From Thermoflexus sp042408815 (GTDB taxonomy: Bacteria > Chloroflexota > Anaerolineae > Thermoflexales > Thermoflexaceae): DNA of 64,000 bases. Numbering within the stretch: the first letter of the stretch is position 1; the number at the start of each line of letters is the position of its first letter. Positions 35,879-44,656 of the stretch are shown piece after piece. Both the position numbers and the translations under genes were made by a program. The stretch is taken from positions 1 through 64,000 of the forward strand of contig NZ_JBHOQR010000002.1 of NCBI RefSeq assembly GCF_042408815.1, written 5' to 3'. Under the pieces are notes generated by a model. The model had not been told where the DNA came from, did no database searches, and saw nothing but the letters and a program-made list of their open reading frames with translations.

Positions 35879-37093
35879 ATGTGGCTTCGAGCGCTCAGCC
35901 TGACTCAGTTTCGAAACTACGCGCGGCTCGAGTGGCGATTGGAACCGCGGGTGATGATCGTTTACGGCGGGAACGCCCAGGGGAAAACGAACCTCCTGGA
36001 GGCCATTGCCTATGCGGCCATGGGGCACTCGTTCCGCACCCCCAGCGATCGGGAGCTGATCCACTGGTCGGCCTGGCAGGATCCCATGCCGTTCGCCCGG
36101 GTGATCGCCGAATTTGTGCGAAAGGACGGCCCGGTTCGTTTGGAGCTCACGCTGGTGGCGGAGGGGGGCATACCCTCCCGTCCAACCCTCACGCCAGAGG
36201 CGGCCTCCATCCGCAAACAGGTACGAATCAACGGGGTTCCCCATCGGGTGCTGGATCTCTTCGGACAGGCCGCGGTTGTCCTGTTCACCCCGCAGGATGT
36301 CGAGGTGGTGGGAGGGCCTCCGGTGGAGCGGCGGCGGTTGCTGGATCTCCTGATCGCCCAGACCTCGGCGGCCTTCGCCCGGACGCTCACCGCTTATCAG
36401 CGTGCCCTCGCCCAGCGCAACGCGTTGCTCCGCCAGCTCCAGGAAGAGGGCGGCGACCCCGCGCAACTGGATCTATGGGATGAGGCGGTGGCTCGCTATG
36501 GGGCCCCGCTGATGGATCAGCGGGCCCGCGCCCTGCGAGCCATCGCCCGCTATGCCGAGGATATCCACAAAGCCCTCAGTGGGGGGGAGCCCATGTTCTT
36601 GCATTATGTGCCCGGCCTGGATCCCTTTCAGGTGGAGGGGCAGATGGCACTGGGAGGGATGACATGGGGGCAGACCTTGCCGGAGGATGAGTTGCGGGAA
36701 GCCTTCCGGCGTGCTCTGCTTCGCGAGCGTGCGCTGGATATCCGGCGGGGGACCACCCGGATCGGCCCCCATCGGGATGATCTGCGGTTCGTTGTGGACG
36801 GCGTAGACCTGGGCCTTTATGGTTCTCGCGGGCAACAACGCACCGCGATCCTGGCCTTCAAACTGGCGGCTGCCCGCTGGCTGACTTCCATCTTTCAGGA
36901 AAGCCCTGTCCTGTTGCTGGACGAGGTCATGGCAGAGCTGGATGGGGAGCGCCGACGCTATCTGCTCCGAGCCCTGGGGGATGTAGAGCAAGCCATCCTG
37001 ACCGCTGCGGATCCCATGCTCTTCGAACCGGAGTTCCGGGAGCGGGTTCGCCGCTTTGTGGTGCAGGCCGGGTTCCTTCGAGAGGCGCATTAG
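35879..37093 (+). CDS. recF: DNA replication and repair protein RecF
   Basis: 404 residues of an SMC-like ATPase that helps load RecA at gaps. Walker A is YGGNAQGKTNLLEAI, the signature motif is GSRGQQRTAIL and Walker B is VLLLDEVMAELD. LTQFRNYARLEW at the N-terminus and TRIGPHRDDLRFVVDG are family blocks. The gene stands alone here, divergent from the permease pair, rather than beside dnaN and gyrB. The AT-rich stretch at 35815-35850 (TATGATTATAG) probably carries its promoter, although no clear -35 is visible. Confidence 0.95.
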   Translation: MWLRALSLTQFRNYARLEWRLEPRVMIVYGGNAQGKTNLLEAIAYAAMGHSFRTPSDRELIHWSAWQDPMPFARVIAEFVRKDGPVRLELTLVAEGGIPSRPTLTPEAASIRKQVRINGVPHRVLDLFGQAAVVLFTPQDVEVVGGPPVERRRLLDLLIAQTSAAFARTLTAYQRALAQRNALLRQLQEEGGDPAQLDLWDEAVARYGAPLMDQRARALRAIARYAEDIHKALSGGEPMFLHYVPGLDPFQVEGQMALGGMTWGQTLPEDELREAFRRALLRERALDIRRGTTRIGPHRDDLRFVVDGVDLGLYGSRGQQRTAILAFKLAAARWLTSIFQESPVLLLDEVMAELDGERRRYLLRALGDVEQAILTAADPMLFEPEFRERVRRFVVQAGFLREAH

Positions 37094-37224
37094 CGCCTCG
37101 ATGGGAATGGGGATAAGGTAGGGGTAGGAGCCACGCCTTCGATCGGAGATCTTTCGTGGGATGTAGGCTGCCGAAGGCCGCCCCCAACCCTTGGAGATCC
37201 CTATCGGGCAAAGCGCGACCGGAT

Positions 37225-39780
37225 ATGCTTCGAACTCCCTGGCCGGTTTACTTGTATGGCATCCATGACCCGGGCCCGTGGCGAGAGCGGTTCCGCGCAG
37301 CCGGCGTGACCGGGTGGGTGGTTTTCGAAGAGACCATTGGGGCTGATCCGGGGGATATGAGTGGACGCGGTTCGATCTACCAGTCATGGGCGGAGGCGGG
37401 ATTCGGGGTCATCGTTGTGCTGAACTACGGCCGATATCCCAACGGCACGCTTCCGACCTCTGACCGCTATGAGGCCTTTGCCCGGCGTTGCGCCCGCTTC
37501 GTCGCGGCATCCCCGGGCGCCCACATTTGGGTCATCGGGAACGAGCCCAACCACCCCCAACAGCAGCCCGGCGCCCGGGTGGATCCCTCCGCCCGGCGCC
37601 TCGAGGCGGCCGAGTGGATCACCCCGGAGCGCTACGCGCGTTGTTTCCGGCGATGCCGCGAGGAGATCCGTAGCCAGCCTGGCCACGAGGAAGATCTCGT
37701 CATCCCCGCCGCTGTGGCACCCTTCACCGCCGCGCTCCGCTATCCCGGGAACCCCACGGGCGATTGGGTGGTTTACTTCCACGATGTCTTGACGGCGATT
37801 GGAGAGGATCTGGACGGCATCGCCCTTCACGTCGCCAGCCAGAGCCCGGACCCGCATTCCATCGCGGATGAGGATCGCTTCCCCCCACCTTATGAAGCCC
37901 GTCGTCGTGGCTTCCGCGCGTATCGCGATTTCATCGAAGCCATCCCCCCCCATCTGCGCTATCGGCCCATCTTCATCACAGAAGCCTCCATGGGGGATCA
38001 GGAAGGGCATCCAATCCCTTGGCCGGATGCGGATACAGGGTGGATCTCGGAGGCTTATGCGGAGATCCATCGCTGGAACGCGGAGATGCCCCATTCTTTC
38101 ATTCGGTGCATGGTCCTCTATCGATGGCAGCGGGTGGATCCCTGGTTCATGGAGGGCAAAGAGCGTTTGCTGGACGATCTGGATCGGGCGCTGGCGGCGC
38201 GCTTCCGATGGGATGTGGGGCTCCAGCACTATCCCCAGGCGATCCTCCGTCAGGAAATCCGGCTCTGCGATCGCCCGGGCGGAAGGATGGAGGGAGCTTC
38301 CCTTCCACAGGGCCTGGCCGGTGTGGCCCTCGCTTGCACGGAGGATCGGGAATGGTATGCATGGCTCCATCCAGAGACTGGCCGTCACGGGTGGCTGCCC
38401 CGCGATGCCCTCATCCTCCAGGGGGATCCCCAGAGCCTCCCGCTTGATTCACCGGGCCCCATCTTCCTTTCGCTGCGACGGCCGGCGGTGCTTCGCACGG
38501 CCCCCTCCGCTCACGCTCCGGCCATCCTGGAGCTTCCAGAAGGCCAGCGGGGGATAGCCCGGATGACCACCGCGGATCGAGGGTGGTGGCAAGCTCAGTT
38601 CGATGCGCATGTCGGATGGATCCGGGCCATCGATGCGAACGTGGAAGGGGATCCGCGGGCCGTGCCCATCGTCCCCCGCCCATGGACCGACGCGGATCTC
38701 CAGCGTCTTCATCTTTCCCTGTTATGGGTGGAGCCGGTCCTTCACCGTCGGAAGCCTTCGCCGTGGCCACGGCGCCCTCTAGAAGTGATCCGCTGGCTGG
38801 TCCTGCATCCCCTGAGGGTTCCAGGGGATCTGTCGCCGGAAGCCCTGGCGGCCTTCCTGGTCGAGCAAGGGGGACAACCGGGTTTCCCCTATCATTTTTA
38901 CATCACAGCTGACGGGCAGATCTTCTGGACGCTCCCTCTGGAAGCGATGACCGGTCATGCGGGGGGATATGGGCGGGTGAGCGTGGGGATCGGCCTGGCC
39001 GGATGGCAGGCGGATCAGGATCCTACCCCGCTGCAAATCGAGCGAACCGCTCGCCTCTGTGCGTGGCTCCTCACCCGTCTTCAGCTGGGGCCCTCGCAGA
39101 TCCAGGCCATTCAGGAGCTCTTCCCGGGGGGCTCTCCCTTCGGTGAGGAGCCTGGGATCCGATCAGCTCTGGAGCGCGTTCGTCATGTCTCCCCCCATGC
39201 TGCGAAGATCCGGGAGATGGTCCGCCCGATCCTGGAGGAAGCCCGCATGCCGGTGCCCGGGGTGCCGGAGCCGGCGTGGCAGGATCTGACCGGAAGCCTC
39301 CCCACCCGTTCGGGAACCGCTTTTCCCCTGCGCCCGTTAGGGCACATTCGAAGCCTCATCCTGCATCAGACGGGAACGGAGGCGGGGATCACCCCTTTGC
39401 AGATCGCGGCTTACCAGGTGGAGCGGCTCGGGATGCCCGGGGCGAGCTATCACTTCCTGGTGGACGCCGAGGGGATTCTGTATCGGATCCACCCGCTTGC
39501 TGTGGCAGTTTCTCATATGGCGACCGATAATGCAACAACCGTCAGCATCGGGCTGATCGGGGATTTCCGCCGGCGCCCTCCGGGCGAGCGCCAGCTGAGC
39601 GCAACGGCCCAGCTCATCGCCTATCTGCTGGATCATCTGGGATTGGGGATGGAATCCGTGAAGGGGCACGAGGAGCTGGAGCCGGTGCCATGTCCGGGAG
39701 GATGGCGGATTGGGGTGGCGTGGCGGGGGATGCTAATGGCCCAGATCCAGGCGATCCTTCGGCTTTATCGCTCTCCCTGA
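37225..39780 (+). CDS. Glycosidase-like protein with two amidase-like domains
   Basis: About 851 residues from ATG 37225; the open frame begins at 37156, but its first 23 residues look non-coding. Residues 1-340 resemble a glycoside-hydrolase TIM barrel: VYLYGIHDPG, WVIGNEPNHPQQ (Asn-Glu acid/base pattern), GIALHVASQSPDP and PIFITEASMG. Two SH3-like segments follow (about 360-500). Two N-acetylmuramoyl-L-alanine-amidase-like domains (Amidase_2/PGRP fold) come last, about 520-650 and 705-850. The second has all zinc-ligand candidates: His in LILHQT, His in VSHMA, Cys in PVPCPGG. The first has His in LVLHP and TGHAGG, but its third ligand is not seen. No signal peptide is visible. A peptidoglycan-binding or peptidoglycan-cutting role is likely. 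Confidence 0.75.
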   Translation: MLRTPWPVYLYGIHDPGPWRERFRAAGVTGWVVFEETIGADPGDMSGRGSIYQSWAEAGFGVIVVLNYGRYPNGTLPTSDRYEAFARRCARFVAASPGAHIWVIGNEPNHPQQQPGARVDPSARRLEAAEWITPERYARCFRRCREEIRSQPGHEEDLVIPAAVAPFTAALRYPGNPTGDWVVYFHDVLTAIGEDLDGIALHVASQSPDPHSIADEDRFPPPYEARRRGFRAYRDFIEAIPPHLRYRPIFITEASMGDQEGHPIPWPDADTGWISEAYAEIHRWNAEMPHSFIRCMVLYRWQRVDPWFMEGKERLLDDLDRALAARFRWDVGLQHYPQAILRQEIRLCDRPGGRMEGASLPQGLAGVALACTEDREWYAWLHPETGRHGWLPRDALILQGDPQSLPLDSPGPIFLSLRRPAVLRTAPSAHAPAILELPEGQRGIARMTTADRGWWQAQFDAHVGWIRAIDANVEGDPRAVPIVPRPWTDADLQRLHLSLLWVEPVLHRRKPSPWPRRPLEVIRWLVLHPLRVPGDLSPEALAAFLVEQGGQPGFPYHFYITADGQIFWTLPLEAMTGHAGGYGRVSVGIGLAGWQADQDPTPLQIERTARLCAWLLTRLQLGPSQIQAIQELFPGGSPFGEEPGIRSALERVRHVSPHAAKIREMVRPILEEARMPVPGVPEPAWQDLTGSLPTRSGTAFPLRPLGHIRSLILHQTGTEAGITPLQIAAYQVERLGMPGASYHFLVDAEGILYRIHPLAVAVSHMATDNATTVSIGLIGDFRRRPPGERQLSATAQLIAYLLDHLGLGMESVKGHEELEPVPCPGGWRIGVAWRGMLMAQIQAILRLYRSP

Positions 39781-39789
39781 GGTCTCCGT

Positions 39790-40698
39790 ATGGAATGGCA
39801 GGGGATCCTGGTCGCGTTGTTTTCCGCGATTCTACTGGGTGGGGCGCCGATCCTGGCCAAGTGGGCCTACCGGGCGGGCGCGGATCCCACGGCGGTGGTC
39901 ATCCTGCGCACTGGGCTGGCCGCCCTGGTCCTCTGGGCGCTCTATCTGATCCACCCTCGCTGGCGCCGCTATCTGTATATCTATCCGGTTGGTCTGCTGG
40001 GCTGTCTGGCGGTGGGCTTCACCAATGCGCTGGGATCGGTTTTTTACTATCTGGGCCTCTACCGCCTGGACGCGGCAGTAGCCCATTTAATCTATTCCAT
40101 GTATCCCATCCTGGTGGCCGCGATGGGCCGCCTCAACGGCGATCCGATCCCTGGCCTGACCCGTTTGCGGATACTGTTGGCGAGCCTGGGCCTTGTTCTG
40201 CTGTTAGGCCGCCTTCAGGGCATGCCGGATCCTTTCGGTGTGCTTCTGGTGTTGCTGTCCAGCGGCTTCTACGCGCTCCACGTGGTGCTCAGCCAGCGGG
40301 TCCTGTATGAAATGCCGGCTCAGACCCTTACCCTCTACGCCCTGACGGCGATGGCGGCCTTCACGCCGGTGGCCGGGTGGGTTTTCGGAAACCCGCACCC
40401 CGCTGTGCCTTCAGGCGCCATGGGGCCGATCTTCGCGATGGCGGCTGTCCTCATGCTCTCGCGGCTGGGGATGTTCGTGGGGGTCAAGCGCCTGGGAGGG
40501 ACCCAGACCGCCCTGCTGACCGTAATGGAGATCCTGGTCACGGTCGCCCTGGCGGTGGGATGGTTGGGAGAGCGCCTGATGCCGATTCAATGGGCCGGCG
40601 CCTCGTTAGTGATCCTCAGCATCCTGCTGGTCCTTCGGGAATCCCCTCACGCGCCCCTTCCTCGCTGGCGCATGCCCCTGCTTCCCCCTGCGGATTAA
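39790..40698 (+). CDS. EamA/DMT family transporter
   Basis: 302 residues with ten membrane segments arranged as two repeated EamA units (about 5-145 and 155-290). LGGAPILAKWAYRAGADP, AVAHLIYSMYPILVA and TALLTVMEILVTVALAVGWLGERL are typical of the drug/metabolite transporter superfamily. The substrate is unknown. It starts 10 nt after the stop of the amidase-like gene, after GAGGT, and is probably co-transcribed. Confidence 0.88.
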   Translation: MEWQGILVALFSAILLGGAPILAKWAYRAGADPTAVVILRTGLAALVLWALYLIHPRWRRYLYIYPVGLLGCLAVGFTNALGSVFYYLGLYRLDAAVAHLIYSMYPILVAAMGRLNGDPIPGLTRLRILLASLGLVLLLGRLQGMPDPFGVLLVLLSSGFYALHVVLSQRVLYEMPAQTLTLYALTAMAAFTPVAGWVFGNPHPAVPSGAMGPIFAMAAVLMLSRLGMFVGVKRLGGTQTALLTVMEILVTVALAVGWLGERLMPIQWAGASLVILSILLVLRESPHAPLPRWRMPLLPPAD

Positions 40699-40701
40699 TA
40701 T

Positions 40702-41328
40702 TCAGGGCTCATTTTGCTCATGCTTCTGATAGAACGCGGCGGCGCGCCGGTGCAGGGGTTTCAAGCTTCCCAATCGGACCTGAGCCTGACGCTGCAGGAA
40801 CTTCTGGAACAGGTGGTGATAGCGATATCGGCCTTCCCCGTTCCCGCTGAGGAAGAGCCCGCGCCCCTCAACCAGGGGGAGCAAGGCGTGATCCTCCGGG
40901 TTCTCCAGGACGGCGGCGCAGACCTCCGGATCCAGGTCTGTCAGGATGCTGGTCTGTAGAAGGAAGCGCTGGATCTCCGGAGGCTGGCGGTTCAGCGCTT
41001 CCTCGGCGAAGTAATCGAAAAGATCCGATAGCGTATCCGGAATCCGTTCCAGGAGCGTCTCCAGGGCTCCTTCCCGGCTCTCTCGAAGTCGATGCAGGAT
41101 TATGAGGAGCACGATGATCCATCCCTCGGTCTCCGCCGCCAGCCTCTGGGCGAGCTCCGCGGGGAGCGGGTAGCCTTGGGCCGTGAAAAGAGCTTGGACC
41201 TCATCGGGGGTGAAGGCGAGATCAGCCGTTGGGATCTCCTGAACCTCCCCATAGGCCCGATAGCGGGCCAGGTTGCGAAAGGAGGGGATCTGACGGGTGA
41301 GGAGCATCAGGTGGAGCGTTCGCTCCAT
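40702..41328 (-). pseudogene. MalT-like regulator, internal fragment
   Basis: About 209 codons matching the middle of a large MalT/LuxR-type STAND regulator. The piece begins at LHLMLLTRQIPSFRNLARYR (the part after the nucleotide-binding loop) and continues FTPDEVQALF, TEGWIIVLLIIL and LLQTSILTDLDPEVC. It stops just after YRYHHLFQKFLQRQAQVR. The P-loop part upstream and the TPR and DNA-binding parts downstream are absent. Such regulators are normally about 900 residues. The broken N-terminal end lies next to another gene fragment on the opposite strand. Confidence 0.7.
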
Positions 41329-41339
41329 TGCTTCGGAGT

Positions 41340-41590
41340 CCTACAAGAGGAGAGTCTGGACCACGCTGGGGCCGGATTATTCCTTCGGCTATTTCTCGTG
41401 GTCGGATTTCTCCCGGTTTCTGCGGGAGCTCAAGCCGGAGGCCGAGCTGCTCCCGGAGGGGATCTTTCCCCCGCTGGGGGCGGAGGATCTCGCTCCAGCC
41501 CACCCTGATTACCCCTTCCGGATCCTCGATCCGATCTGGACATTCCCGGGCGAGGCCATCACCCCGCCGCCGGAGGTGGGGATCTTTTGA
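41340..41590 (+). pseudogene. Branched-chain amino-acid binding protein (LivK-like) fragment
   Basis: The plus-strand frame reads RVWTTLGPDYSFGYFSW, LRELKPEAELLPEG, IFPPLGAEDLAPA and then FRILDPIWTFPGEAITPPPE before a TGA at 41588. The first half matches the central strand-helix region of periplasmic binding proteins of the Peripla_BP_6/LivK type; the last part resembles their C-terminus. The N-terminal lobe and most of the second lobe are missing, so there is at least one large truncation and one internal deletion. It abuts the MalT-like fragment. Confidence 0.6.
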
Positions 41591-41702
41591 GGGGCCGGAT
41601 GGCAGATTCATGGTAATCTGGGAGATGGGAGGGGAATCGTTAAAGCCTACCTGGCTGCTTCCCCGGAACAGAGATGATCTTGAACCGAAGGGGAGGTGCA
41701 TC

Positions 41703-43157
41703 ATGGCGGTTCGGGAGCGGGTTCGGTTTGGGGAGGCGAAGCAGTTCATCGGGGGCCAGTGGACGGACGGTGGGACGCCGATCCCGGTTCGGGACAAATA
41801 CACGGGGGAAGTGATCGGAACCGTGCCGGAGGCTCGGCGGGAGGACGTGGAGGCGGCGGTGGCGGCAGCGCAGGAGGGCGCGAAGGCGATGGCGTCGCTG
41901 CCCGCTTGGCGGCGGGCGGAGATCCTGCGAGGGGCGGCGGAGCGGATCCGAGCGCAGAAGGAGGAGTTCGCCCGGCTGATCGCTGCCGAGGCGGGGAAGG
42001 CGTTGAAATGGGCTCGGGCCGAAGTGGAGCGGGCCATCTGGACCTTCACCATCGCCGCAGAGGAGGCCCGGCGTATCGAGGGGGAGGTGATCCCCCTGGA
42101 TGCGGTGCCTGCTGGGGAAGGCTACTTTGGGTTCTACGTGCGGCGGCCGGTAGGGGTGGTGGCCGCCATCACCCCGTTCAACTTCCCGCTGAACCTGGTG
42201 GCGCATAAGGTCGCGCCGGCCCTGGCTGCGGGGAACGCGGTGGTTTTGAAGCCGGCCAGCGCCACGCCCCTGACCGCTGTGCGGCTGGCCCAGGTGCTGG
42301 AGGCTGCTGGCATCCCAGCGGGGGGCTTCAATCTGATCTTCGGGCCCGGGGGAACCGTTGGAGAGTGGCTCGCGGGGCATCCCGGCGTGGGGAAGGTGAG
42401 CTTCACGGGAAGCCGGGCGGTGGGGGATCGACTGACGCGGGTGGTGGGAATCAAGAAGCTCACGCTGGAGCTCGGCAACACCACGCCGGTGATCGTCGCC
42501 GAGGATGTAAAGGATCTGGATTGGGTGGCCCGGCGGCTGGCCGTGGGGGCTTTCTACAACTCTGGCCAGGTCTGTATCTCGGTCCAGCGGATCTATGGCG
42601 TTCGGAGGATCTTCGAGCCGCTGGTGGAGACCTTCAGCCGCGCGGCCTCAGAGATGGTGGTGGGGGATCCTCTCGACGAGCGGGTGGATGTGGGGCCGCT
42701 GATCGACGAACGGGAAGCCATGCGGGTGGAAGGGTGGATCCAGGAAGCGCTTCACGGCGGCGCGGAAGCGGTCGCGGGCGCCCGGCGGGAGGGGCCGATC
42801 GTGTGGCCCACGGTGCTGATCCGGGTGCGGCCGGAGATGCGCGTGGTGCGGGAGGAGGTGTTCGGGCCGGTGGCTTCGATGCTGGACGCGGAGGATTTCG
42901 AAGAGGCGCTGGCGGCCGCCAACGCTACGGAGTATGGACTGCAGGTAGCGGTGTTCACGCGGGACATCAACCGCGTGTTGCGGGCCATCCAGGGCCTGGA
43001 TTTCGGTGGGATCATCATCAACGATACCCCCAGCTATCGGGCGGATCACATGCCCTATGGCGGGGTGAAAGGAAGCGGCCTCGGACGGGAGGGTGTGCGC
43101 TATGCCATCGAGGAGATGACGAATATCCACATGGTGGTCATCCGCCCCGCCCCGTGA
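41703..43157 (+). CDS. NAD(P)-dependent aldehyde dehydrogenase
   Basis: 484 residues of the aldehyde dehydrogenase superfamily. ATG 41703 follows GGGGAGGTG; the frame open to 41328 upstream belongs to the preceding debris. TPFNFPLNLVAHKVAPALAAG binds the cofactor, LTLELGNTTPVIV carries the general base Glu, SGQVCISVQRIYG the catalytic Cys, and EEVFGPVASM is the usual motif near the substrate. It oxidises some aldehyde, possibly lactaldehyde, succinate semialdehyde or glyceraldehyde-3-phosphate, but the substrate is not decided by the sequence. An alcohol dehydrogenase pseudogene follows 22 nt downstream, so they once formed an operon. Confidence 0.9.
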   Translation: MAVRERVRFGEAKQFIGGQWTDGGTPIPVRDKYTGEVIGTVPEARREDVEAAVAAAQEGAKAMASLPAWRRAEILRGAAERIRAQKEEFARLIAAEAGKALKWARAEVERAIWTFTIAAEEARRIEGEVIPLDAVPAGEGYFGFYVRRPVGVVAAITPFNFPLNLVAHKVAPALAAGNAVVLKPASATPLTAVRLAQVLEAAGIPAGGFNLIFGPGGTVGEWLAGHPGVGKVSFTGSRAVGDRLTRVVGIKKLTLELGNTTPVIVAEDVKDLDWVARRLAVGAFYNSGQVCISVQRIYGVRRIFEPLVETFSRAASEMVVGDPLDERVDVGPLIDEREAMRVEGWIQEALHGGAEAVAGARREGPIVWPTVLIRVRPEMRVVREEVFGPVASMLDAEDFEEALAAANATEYGLQVAVFTRDINRVLRAIQGLDFGGIIINDTPSYRADHMPYGGVKGSGLGREGVRYAIEEMTNIHMVVIRPAP

Positions 43158-43179
43158 TCGCACGATCTGGAGGTGCGAC

Positions 43180-44082
43180 ATGAAAACGCAGGCGGCAGTC
43201 CTGTATGAGATGGGACGGCCAGCGCCCTATCGGGAGTCCCGACCCCTTTCCGTCGAGGAGGTGGATCTGGAAGGGCCCGGCCCAGGGGAGGTGCTGGTGG
43301 AGATCGCGGCCGCCGGCCTCTGTCACTCGGACCTCTCGGTGATCGATGGCTCCCGGCCCCGGCCCATGCCCATGGTCCTGGGCCACGAGGCGGCGGGCAT
43401 CGTGCGGGAGGTGGGCCCGGGCGTTCACGACCTGAAGCCCGGCGACCCCGTGGTCTTCTCGTTCGTTCCCATGTGCGGTCGCTGCCTCTACTGCGCCATC
43501 GGCCGTCCGGTTCTGTGCGAGAACGGGAACCGGGCCAACATAGCGGGGACGCTGCTCAGCGGGGCGCGTCGGTTCCGAAACGCCGCAGGGTATCCCTTCA
43601 TCCATCCCATAATCGCCGTGGATATCCGGCCGGAGAAGCTGGAGCTAGCCCGGAAGGCGGGAGCGACCTACGGGGTGAACGCGCAGGAGACCGATCCGGT
43701 GGCCGTGATCCGCGATCTCACCGGGGGCGGCGCCCACTATACCTTCGAGAGCGTGGGCAACGAGCGGGTGCTGATCCAGGCCTATCAGGCCACCCGCCGG
43801 GGCGGCACCACCGTCACCATCGGCCTGCCGCATCCCGAGCGCTTGTTCAGCGTGCCCGCGGTAAGCATTGTTGGAGAGGAGCGAACCATTCAAGGCGCTT
43901 AGATGGGCTCTGCCGTCCCCCGTCGGGATCTTCCGCGTTTCTTGGCGCTCTATCAGGCTGGGAGGCTGCCTGTGGACCTGCTCCTCAGCCGCACCCTTCG
44001 CTTAGAGGAGATCAACGAGGGCTTCGACGCCCTGGCCCGCGGCGAGGTGGTGCGCCAGATCGTCCGCATGGAGGAAGCATAA
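43180..44082 (+). pseudogene. Zinc alcohol dehydrogenase with internal deletion and nonsense codon
   Basis: The frame begins as a normal class III/zinc ADH: AAGLCHSDLSVIDG and LGHEAAGIVREVGPG (catalytic zinc), then CGRCLYCAIGRPVLC (structural zinc). After FRNAAG the sequence jumps to IIAVDIRPEKLELARKAGA. The roughly 70 to 80 residues with the start of the Rossmann fold, including the glycine-rich loop, are missing without loss of frame. A TAG at 43900-43902 then replaces what should be a Tyr before MGSAVPRRDLPRFLALY. Beyond it the same frame continues with LLSRTLRLEEINEGFDALARGE to a TAA at 44082. Both lesions should abolish function. Confidence 0.85.
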
Positions 44083-44656
44083 GCTGACCTCTGCCCTCAG
44101 CGTCCCCCGGCCGGAGGCCGGGGAGGGACCTCGACCCGCGCGACGAGATCCGAAAGCGTGATCGGGAAGGGAACCAGCAGGCCGCCACTGGTGCGGCTGG
44201 CGGAGATCACCAGCCACCGGGGGCGCCACTCCGGGCGCACGTTGAACGAAAGACCGGCATCGACGGCCCTCTCCGGCCTCTCCCTCTTTTAACCCCACCG
44301 GAGGCCGCCCACCCGAGCGATGAAATCCCCACCGGGGTGTCCGCCGGGGTGGTCGGGAGCGCCCCCGGGGCCTCCATCTGGGCCGGCGCTGGCCTTTCAG
44401 AGGGAAGGTTCGGCCCCAGCATGCTCCAGAAAGCCGGCTCCGGGGGTCGGCCGGGAGCAGGCCGTGGCCAGTCCCATCCAGAGGCTTTCCCCCTTCATCG
44501 GGCGCCTCCTTGACAGCCGACCTCTTTTCATTCTCTCATCGTCAGAGTGAAACCCGGGCAGCGGTTCATGGGATCGGAACGCATGCTATGCTTCGAATAG
44601 GGAAAGCCATCGCGCGGTCTTCCCCGCCGGAAGGACGTTCCATCGGAGGGCGGGAT
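44083..44656. other. Region between pseudogene and glycosyltransferase; one remnant seen
   Basis: On the minus strand, 44100-44290 reads DAGLSFNVRPEWRPRWLVIS, RTSGGLLVPFPITLSD and a terminal PPAGGR before a stop. This looks like the C-terminal end of a once-coding sequence, but it has a stop just upstream and no recognised family. The rest (44300-44656) is proline-rich in all frames and shows no convincing gene. It extends the decayed zone that begins at 40702. Confidence 0.3.
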
